The notes below the pieces were generated by a model, which ran no database searches, was not told the origin of the DNA, and saw only the letters and a program-made list of their open reading frames with translations. Below are positions 35,554 through 64,000 of a stretch of 64,000 bases of DNA, in pieces. Positions within the stretch are counted from its first letter, which is position 1. Each line of letters begins with the position of its first letter. Location of the stretch: assembly GCA_023101725.1 (NCBI GenBank), contig JALJCO010008621.1:310001-374000 (forward strand), read 5' to 3'. The translations under genes were made by a program, and so were the position numbers. The DNA comes from Atherinomorus stipes. Lineage: Eukaryota > Chordata > Actinopteri > Atheriniformes > Atherinidae.

Positions 35554-35905
35554 ACGGGGCTTCAGGCAAAGGCTCCATGATCCACTATCCAAGAAGAAGA
35601 CCTCTGCTCCCCCAGGGAAACGACTGAAGGCTAATGTCTACAGAAATAACTTCCTTTTTGTATTTTTACAAACGAGTTGGTTCAACCTAAAGACAGTTGC
35701 AGGAAAGGTCAGCCCATTACAGAGTTGTTCCTGTATGTACAGAATATCCAACTTAACAATCTATGAGATTTTTTTTTTTTCCTGAGAAGAAAGGAAAAGA
35801 TGTTAATCTTTCACAGTTGGATCCTAAATGATACTGGCTTATTTTTGAATGTAGAGGCATGTAATCAAGGCAACGTAAAATAAAACGCACTTTGCAAATG
35901 ATTCA
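35554..35905 (+). other. rho: rho 3' UTR with poly(A) signal
   Basis: AATAAA lies at 35879-35884, about 330 bases after the stop codon, which gives a short 3' UTR. Further AATAAA motifs near 35970 could serve as alternatives. Confidence 0.65.
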
Positions 35906-38207
35906 TTCTGTTTATGTTTTAATTACAACTTGGGTGGCAAAAGTTCATATGACTGTAGTATATTTAATCAAATAAATAAATGTGAATGACCTACTCAGAA
36001 TGCATTTATGTCTTGAGTCAGTTTCTACTTTTTCTTTTTCAAAGCTAATATTCCAGTGAACATTGCTCTTCCTCAGAACTTTAGAACAATGCAGAGACGT
36101 TAGATAGACTTTAAATTTCTATTTAAGTGTTTTAAGATGACTACTGTAATCTCATTTTAGTCGCAGGTCACCTTGGGCTTAGATCTTAACCTGATTAAGG
36201 GATGATATTATTAATCCAGGATAAATATACAGGGGACGCAATACACAGCTTTATCTGATGATGAATATTAGTCACTCAAATAAAAGGTTAACAGAGATTT
36301 ATGGTTAATACTAATCTGTATTACCAAGAGACACCTTGGTACAAAGGTTATGAGTATGCACTTCAGCTCCTCCTTTGGGCACCAATAAGTGGACGCTTAA
36401 ACAGATAATGACAAGCTAAAATTAAACTTTAATACACAACAAAACACTATATTGTTCAATTATTTCTAAAATGTATCAAGTACCAAAAAATAACTGTATA
36501 GCTCGGTGTAAGTACCTTCATAAGTTATTTAAAATGAATTACATGAATTTTGAAGAAGAGGACTTAAGATAAAATAGTAGCGTCATCTCATAAGACTAAC
36601 TGGGAGATTCATTCACTAGAATTGAGATATTTTGTTCCATACATATTTATTTACTTATACTACATGAAGTCTTTATTCTTTTGGGACAATGTTAGCAGTA
36701 AAAGAGGACAAAATCATACAGAGGGTGATCATTTTGCTGATATAAACATTTCTACAAAACTCTTACCTCAAAGAATGACAGGTTCTTTAAGGTTAGATTG
36801 TTATTACTCTTTAGGTGAGTTGTATGTGATTCCTCCTCCATATATTATATACACACTACATTTACTGCATCAAGGAGAATAAAATAGTACTGTTTTGGAA
36901 AACAACAACTACCACCTATTTGTAGCTCCATCACCCCACTGCTGATGCTGATTGTAAAGGTATTTTAACAGTCTACAAATAGGACTTGGGTGTTAGTAAG
37001 GCAAGGAAAATAAAGCCTTGCCCCGAACATTGCATTGTTAAAAATATACCTAATATTTGGTCTTGAAGCAACCTCCATAGGGTACTATTGAGCTGGACTG
37101 AGATACTCCCATCTTCACTGCTGTGCTCATGCTACACATATCTCAGATGTATCACACATATGAACTGTCTACATGGGAATGTAAGTTACAGAATTCAACA
37201 CCTGCTCTACAGAGGATAAAGTCTCAAGAGGTAAAAGCATTCTCAATATTTCATGATTTGTGTGTGCTTTATGTGTATGAGTGTGTGAGAGTTAATAAAT
37301 GATTAGGCATGTTTTTAATTTTGATTAGGTTATATTAACTTGACTTATCTTTTATGTTTAATTTGATGTGGAAATGAGTTTAATATATTTTATTAATGCA
37401 GTTATTGAGTAAAACACTTTGTGCTGCTGTGTATAAATAAAATTGGACTTAATTTGATTTAATTTAGTGCCTTCACGTTTCCTCGTGTTTTTATGGTGGA
37501 TGTTGAGATGCAAAGCCTTTCTTCATACAAGCAGGCAAGCAACTCAGTTGACAGCCCATGCTTCTAATCTCTGGCACTTTTTTGCAGCTAAGAACATCTG
37601 ATTGATACACCTAAATTTTTGCACGCATGAAATGAAATGGAGATAAAGAAATTTATTAATACCTGAAGGAAAATGATAGAATGTTCTGAAACTTGAGGAT
37701 AAAACTTTATTACCACTGTATAATATAATATACAAAAGTAACTGAGCCCATAAATGAAGATAGTGTATTCAACAAATGACTAATGAAACGAAACTGTCGT
37801 TTCATGGTTAACAATATGCTGATAGAAAAATAAGTAGACATTATAACCTCATATCCATCATTCTTATTAGTTCCTTAAGTTATTTTTAAACCTCTAATAG
37901 GGTCTTCTGTTTTTATTCAAAGATGCTGTGTGTAACTAAATGAAAGGCCAATGATAGAAAAATGTATTACATCATTAAAAACAGTGTTTCTAGCATCATC
38001 TAATAGCTTTACTAAAAGAACTTCTATGTTTTATTCTCTTAAAATGAAGACAGTACACATGTACACAAGTTTAAATAAGTTACCTGTAGTGGAGACATCA
38101 CTGTACCTGAGGCCACTGGATCCACTAACAGGTGGAAACATGCTTACTGTATGTCTAGAAGAAATTTGGCTTTGACCACCAGCATTTGTTTTTAACTGTA
38201 CTTGGTA
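35906..38207. other. Intergenic stretch between rho and magi1
   Basis: No exon is recognisable. At about 37425-37465 there is a repeat tail (GTGTATAAATAAAATTGGAC then TTAATTTGATTTAATTT) similar to the one near 28600. Confidence 0.5.
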
Positions 38208-38597
38208 TTTAAAGTGATACCGTGTAACTTCTGAACCCAATGTTAGCCAAATATTATGATACATTTTATTCTACAATTATTATTTATATAAGTAACTATA
38301 GCTGATTTCTGCAGTCAATATAGATACTTGACGCATGCCGTTGCTCCGAGGGGGCTGCCGTTCTCAAAAACCAGGCATTGTAGCTTCTCAGGAGCGGGCC
38401 GTCTCTCATTGGATCATGTAACCTGGAGCGCTTTGATTAATGGCTTGATGACTTAAAAATCAGCTTTGCAAAGTGGTCTGCAACACTTTTATAAAACACA
38501 GACTGAGACTGTTTCATTTTAAGACAGTTGTGGCACCTGTGGGAAGTTACAGGTTTAGTGCCTATAGTGGCCAAAAGTTACACGGTATAACTTTAAA
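38208..38597. mobile_element. MITE with ACACGGTAT termini
   Basis: Left TTTAAAGTGATACCGTGTAA (38208) is the inverse of TTACACGGTATAACTTTAAA (right, ending 38597) with one mismatch. The 390-bp interior has a GC-richer patch (GCTCCGAGGGGGCTGCCG) and no open frame. Confidence 0.7.
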
Positions 38598-39259
38598 GTA
38601 ATTTCTATGCCCATCTTCACCACTAGATGGCAGTAATTCTTACAAACTGCACCTGTAGGTGTTATCAAAATGTAAAATGCTCTGCAAAGCCTTGATAATC
38701 AAGCTTGTGAAAGGCTAAGAAACTGGCAAAGGATTTCAAAATGCCACTAAATCATTAAAGTAGATCTTAAATGCAAGTATCGATGTCTGGCAATCCAACC
38801 CATGAAGATTAAAGTCAGCACTGAAACGTCCTATGAAGGATCAGCATATAACTGTTGAACGTGTATTTATATCCATCAGGACCTCATCCATTAATGGGAG
38901 ATGTGCCAGGAAAAAGCCTCATGTGTGCACACAGAGAATAAAATTAGTTTACCAATTATTATATCTGTAAAAAAAAAAAAAAAAAAAACCCAAACAATTA
39001 AATTAAATTAAATTTATAAAAGGCTTTTTGAGGAATCACAAACATTTCTTTCAAGATCATGTTTCAATGTTGTCTTTCTGGATTTTATGAATATGTGAAA
39101 CATGTTAATCATAACTGTAAGCCTACTTATTAAAGCATAATGTGGCTGATGGTTTGGACTGACTTCACAAAGAAGGAAACAATACTTTTAAAAAAAAAAA
39201 ATCTCTCCTGAGACATGTGAGTGTAGAGAACTGAAGTCCTTTTTAATTTGTATGGAAAA
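38598..39259. other. Intergenic stretch
   Basis: It holds an A run (about 38970-38987). No gene is seen. Confidence 0.45.
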
Positions 39260-41299
39260 CTTTATTTGATAATAAAAATAGCATTCACAGACTTCTTTTG
39301 ATAGCTACATATACATTGTAATCCATCTCAAGGAAAGAAGCTGGATAAGTCCACATCTACTTGTACTCTGACTAATGTTATGTATAGCTTCATGGGTCAA
39401 ATAAAGCTATGAACAATGTAGTATTTATATATGCATAGTTATATAAAAAAGATTGGCCCATATACATGTACTGCTTTTATCAACACAGAGACAGCATTAT
39501 GTCTGGAGCACGTTGCAAGAAATAATGCTTGAAGAACACAGACTGCATACAAGTGCTTTATAATACAAAGGCAGGCTAACCATCAAGAGAGATTCAAACC
39601 ATCAAACAGTTTCTGATTGACCAAATACAGTCATTCATTTTAAAATGACTTTACATACCTGATCCAGAGTAAATCAACATAATTCCCATAAATCATCGTC
39701 AGGTCCATTTCTGGGATATAAACACAATATCACATTCCTCACTACTGAGGTTTTTTTTTTATTTTATAAATTTCTCTTTTGTACAAGAAAAAGGCAACAT
39801 TTTCTTCCTCAACAGGTTCCTAGTAGTTATATTGGAAATTCTTTTTTACAGGTGATGGCTGACTTCTTAAATGTAATTATTCTTTTTGTTGGTTTTTTTT
39901 TTGTCGCTTTTGTTTTGTTTTTTGTTTTTTTGTTGATTTTAAAATTTTTGTTGAATACAGTACCATGGTGACGACAGTGATGAAACAATGCTTTTGTTGT
40001 GATTTATCCAATATATTCTTAGTTCTTAAATGAAACATAAAACAGAGAATACACACGAAACACATTAAAAAGCAGCAGTCAGACTCCAGTGGCATGACAG
40101 CATGGCTCAGCATGGCAGATTAGTCGTCTCCTGTACCGGGGCTCTCCGTATGTTACCATCACAACAAACCACATCAGCTCTTTGTGTCAGGACCCAAGAG
40201 GTGGTCGGGGGACAACGGTGTGGGGGAGAATAAACATGAGGACTGGGTTAACAGTTACAGTGTGTGTTCCTCATTGATTACTCTCACTCAACCCCATCAA
40301 ATAAAGTGGTTACACTACATTTTAACTTACACATGCATCTTGCACAGGGATAATTCACACTTATTTGCTTTTGTTTGACATATCTGAAAATATCTTACTT
40401 CATGGCAGCTTCAGCTGGTATTATGGCAAAATGCAGACTTGTATTGTAATTTAGCAACAAATTTAGATGACTCATTCTTAAAAAAAAAAAAAAAAACAAA
40501 GACCAGTTTTTCTTGTAATTTAAAAGTGAGTCAAGCTCCTTCCCAACTGCATCAGTATGCACAGAAGAGCAGAGTGAGTGTTTTTTTTCGTCATATTTCA
40601 GTGATGCATCACAGACACTGAAAACATGCTTAGTGGTCTTCTTCTTCAGTCCTTAAAGACTGAATGCAGCTTGCTTAAGATATGTGCCAAATCAAGAATA
40701 AATAGTGAGCAAATACAAAAAGGGTAATATATTAATTATGTAATTTAGCACTTTAATTTTACCATCTAATTTCAATTTCAGGTTTTTTCTCTAACTCCAT
40801 TGTCATTTCCACAGTTGTTGTGAACCAACAGTGTCTTGTGCTATAGTTTGTTTAATAAAGCAATTGAGGATTGAAAAAGACATCTAAAAATAAGTTGAAA
40901 ACAAGGTCAGCAGTTAGAAGTTACCACTAGTGGAAGCATGGTTCATACCTCGGAGGGGAAACAAATATTTAGAGTCAGCAATGCCTACAAAAAGCAATAT
41001 CACTGATTTCATATGCAGGCACATACAATACCTTTACTATAGTACAACAACCTTTGTTATGTTCAAAATAACTAGAACAATGACAAAACAACCAGTATAA
41101 ACTGATAGAAGGATTGTACTCCTGCTGTTTTATGAATCTCTGGATGGGATCACAAGTACTTAAGTCAATCAAATCAATCAATAAACCTTTCAACCAAATA
41201 AAGAATAAGAGTTAGTATTGTCAGTAGTCCAATTCCAGTGTATGGTACATAGTTTGCACAGATAGAGGAGAGTGTGGCGAGGGGGATCTCTGCTCTGCT
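39260..41299 (-). other. magi1: Probable magi1 3' UTR
   Basis: This is the region directly downstream of the magi1 stop codon on the minus strand. Candidate poly(A) signals (AATAAA, seen as TTTATT on the plus strand) occur at about 39264-39269 and at several nearer places. No repeats with recognisable ends interrupt it. The exact end is a guess. Confidence 0.35.
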
Positions 41300-60956
<19,657 letters not shown>

Positions 60957-63900
60957 CTGCAAAACATCGGCAGAGAGACAGAGAGAGCATTAATGACCTG
61001 CGGTGCTCCTCCTCCGTCCCCTTTGGTCAAAGCCTCCTCAGGACAAACAGATGAACCCTTGGTTCCTGCTGCAGAGCAGAGCGCAAATGGCCCGGCTCTG
61101 TTGCTTTCTCTCTCTGAGCAACACACTGCACTAGGTTGCTTGCTAATCTAAGTGATCTCCTCCCCCTGTGCTGTATCCCGCTCTACTCGGCGCTCTCACC
61201 CGTGCTATTAGCAGAGGAGCTACTGATCTATCTGCATTAGACAGACTGACCAATACTGCAGCAGAGCAGGACTGCTGCTGGTACAAGCTACAGGTCCCTG
61301 AAGCATCCACAGATCCCTCCTCTCTGATCTGCAAGGCACCTATCTCCAACACGAACTCTCCGGGATAATCTTGACTGTTACCCAAAGAGAGGGAGCATCA
61401 CATCAAAAGAAAGCCTGAGTTTCAGCCTTGATATGCACATCTTCTAAGTAACTACAGAGCTGTTTCCTCTCCTCTCAACTCCACTGCTTTCCTCAAGGCT
61501 TACATTGAGAAGCTGATCTTCTCTCTCTGCCTCTCTTTTTTTTTCTTGTCCCTCCCCCTTCCCTTTTTCTGAACACCATGACTTGCTGTGCCTTTATCCA
61601 TCTCCATCTCTCTCAGAACACAAACTGTAAAGATTAGCCAAGAAGATCAATCTCATTTGTGCTAATGAAATATTAATATAATGAAGCCAGATCATCCGAG
61701 GAGATAATTCACAGAAATACATTCTCACTCAACTCTTTCATTCATTCTGCTGGTTCTTCTATCTCAGTAGTATCAACAGCAATCTTTTCAGATGGACTCT
61801 ACCTGATGGTTTAACCCAAAAGCAGCTTTTTTCACTGCTTTCCAAGAAGACCATCTTTCCCTGCTAAAGCTCTTTTTCCAGGGACTTACAACAGCTCAGT
61901 GTGTTGAGACAAAAATAGACAAATGAATGCATGAACTACGTGAGGTGGGATTGGGACAAGGGCTTGCTGTTGCCTAGGCAATCAAGTAGCTTTGTATACA
62001 AAAGCAGCAGCCTGCTTTGTTAAAATATAAGTGAGTAGCACATAACATTTTTCTCATCTGTAGACCTCTGATCCTGATGTTTTTCTAAAACATCTTAAAC
62101 CCAGAACAGACATGTATAGTAAGTATTGATGGAATCTTACGCTGACATTAACACACAACATGCAAGCATCCATCTTAGGCTCTTTCTGCTGCATTGGCAA
62201 AAAAATCATTAAATGTTAAAACTCTCTGTTGCTGCAAAGCCCCTCTCTACACAATTCATAATTTATCCCTATTTTCTCTTGCGCACGCTCGCTCTGTCTC
62301 TCGGAGTACGGGGCGCCAGTTACTGGACTATCTTGGCTGCTGACTTGCTGTTGAATGATTTTTTTTGTGGGCACATGTGATTGCACATGTATTTGTGGGT
62401 GTGGCTGACACAGGAGGGGCATACATCACAAGGTCAGATGTCAATAATAACTGCTTCCCTTTACAGCAGCAGGTTATGTGACCCTCAAACTCTAGATTAC
62501 ACAGTATGGAAGGTCAATACAAAGCTCTGACTTTGAAGCAACCTTAGAAAATTTGTAAATTGCTGATGATATTTGGAGCCATTTTCCCATTGATCAAGGG
62601 AAAATTGAACTTCACCATGGCCACACAGTAAATACATCCCGCTATGTTTCAGTAGGATGAAGACTTGATGATGGAAATATTAAAACAACTGCTGGGTTGC
62701 TTTTGTCAGCTAGAACAGCTGATTTATACACTGATGTGCAAATGCATCTTCATGCATGAAAAAAAAATCTTCAAATCTACTTAACCTACTGGAGCAAAGT
62801 GATGCTGATGTTTATAATTCAGAGATGATTGAATTTAGCTGAATGCAGCATTTATAAGCAGCCGGAGCTCAGTCGAGAAATACAGGAATTGCATCATCCT
62901 GATTAAACATGCCTCTAAAGAAGTATTCATAAATGGGTTCCCGCTATGAATATGTGATATGAGCATTGCAGGTATGCAAAAAGGTGAGCATTTATTTATG
63001 TACAGCACAAACATTTTTGACAAGTGTGCAGGAACAGCATTTACTATATGCTGCTGGTGCCATAATCCTGACATATTTTACTCTGCTGCCACCACTGAAT
63101 GACATTAAAGCTCTGCTCAATATTCCATAAATAAATACGGCTCTGTTTCGGTCAGAATTCATCACTAGGAATGGAAGACTGACTAAAAAGCTTGCAGTTT
63201 ATTATTACTCAGGTACAGAATCCTTCTCCTTGGATGAGAAATACAATGCCCGTTATCATTCAGGAAGTAAAAGCAAGCAGCATTGGTTGTTGGATGATCT
63301 GAATAGTTTTAACTGTTAACATAGAGAAGGCACCTTCTCTGACAGTGACAATACAGTGAAGTTTGGGCACTTCAGAGGCTTACTGCTAAAGGTTTAAGGC
63401 TCAAAGTTACTTAATCATTACCTGTGGGTAGATTTGCTTTGTGGAAACAAACAATGATAGCATTTGGCATTCCAAAATAAACCACATACAGAGCCTGACA
63501 GATGTGCACTTGATGGAGTGACCAGACAAAAAAAGAGTTCAGTGTTCTTCCGTTCACCAATATAGCAACAAGGAAAAGTAAAAAAAAATAAAAATAAAAC
63601 AAATACAGTAGGATCAGGATAAAAAGAAATAAAACTCGATAATGGAATAAAAACATACAAAAAACCCTGAAGGAAATATAGACTATCTTTGGGATAAAAA
63701 CCAAGATAGATGCATATTTTTAGTCCAAATGATAAATGGAGCTAAAGAATAAGATAAATAAATAGCATAAAATAAAATAAAGTGCAAATATCATTATTTA
63801 TCGAGCTCAGTGACGGCGACGGGGACAAAGCTGTTTTTATAACACTTTGACCTGCACCTTGGGACTAAAAACCTCCATCCAGAGGGAAGAGGCCCAACAT

Positions 63901-64000
63901 TTACGGCAGTAGATATGCTCACATGGCGCATCAAACAGAACAAACTCATATTGTAAAACTGCAACATTAGAATAGAGCAATAACAGTATCTGCTCAGCTG
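60957..64000 (-). other. magi1: magi1 intron continuing past the window edge
   Basis: No further MAGI exon could be identified. A GC-richer patch at about 62280-62345 gives a protein-like minus-strand stretch (QQQVSSQDSPVTGAPYSERQ) that I could not tie to MAGI1. The remainder is AT-rich. Confidence 0.5.

Noticed and set aside
62216..62422. Minus-strand stretch with QQQVSSQDSPVTGAPYSERQ as a possible extra magi1 exon
   Set aside because: The acceptor-like AACAG has a poor pyrimidine tract and no clear donor. I cannot match it to the MAGI1 PDZ2-PDZ3 linker.

Overview
The window is vertebrate nuclear DNA, almost certainly from a teleost fish. It has low gene density, an AT-rich background and many microsatellites. 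It also holds the usual fish repeat mix: Tc1/mariner copies, a LINE with endonuclease and reverse transcriptase, tRNA-derived SINEs and small foldback DNA transposons. It contains a complete single-exon rod rhodopsin gene. In jawed vertebrates generally rhodopsin has five exons, and only ray-finned fishes carry the intronless retrogene copy.

Layout. Bases 1-6870 hold a possible CpG-type promoter at the left edge (CRE and YY1-like motifs), a Tc1-type MITE (1119-1657), a 1.26 kb non-autonomous DNA transposon with GCCCCGTCCCAATA ends (2372-3632), and otherwise non-coding DNA. Bases 6883-10258 are a near full-length but dead LINE on the minus strand, bounded by a 12-bp target-site duplication. 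Bases 10271-34270 are a gene-free stretch with scattered elements. These include a SINE (about 24974-25343), a foldback element built from about 18 palindromic 21-bp units (about 25821-26295), tandem tRNA-like modules (27255-27720) and a 1556-bp Tc1 element with both ends intact (32275-33830).

The rod opsin gene rho lies at 34489-35553 on the plus strand, with a recognisable photoreceptor-type proximal promoter (NRL-like and CRX-like sites, TATA-like box) and a poly(A) signal. From 41300 to 60956 the minus strand carries the last eleven constitutive coding exons of a MAGI-family scaffold gene, best matched to magi1. They encode the linker after PDZ2, PDZ3, PDZ4, PDZ5 and the long basic C-terminal tail. 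All splice phases agree and give one 872-codon reading frame. The 5' half of the gene (PDZ0, guanylate kinase, WW domains, PDZ1-2) must lie beyond 64000. rho and magi1 are convergent, about 5.7 kb apart.

The most interesting biology is a 92-nt alternative exon in the magi1 intron at 43232-43323. Its inclusion adds a conserved-looking block and shifts the terminal exon into another frame that stops after 18 codons, so one cassette replaces the roughly 368-residue tail with a short one. The palindromic foldback array and the rhodopsin locus, with a Tc1 copy ending about 0.66 kb upstream of its start codon, are also worth a look. I found no clearly new multi-gene system.
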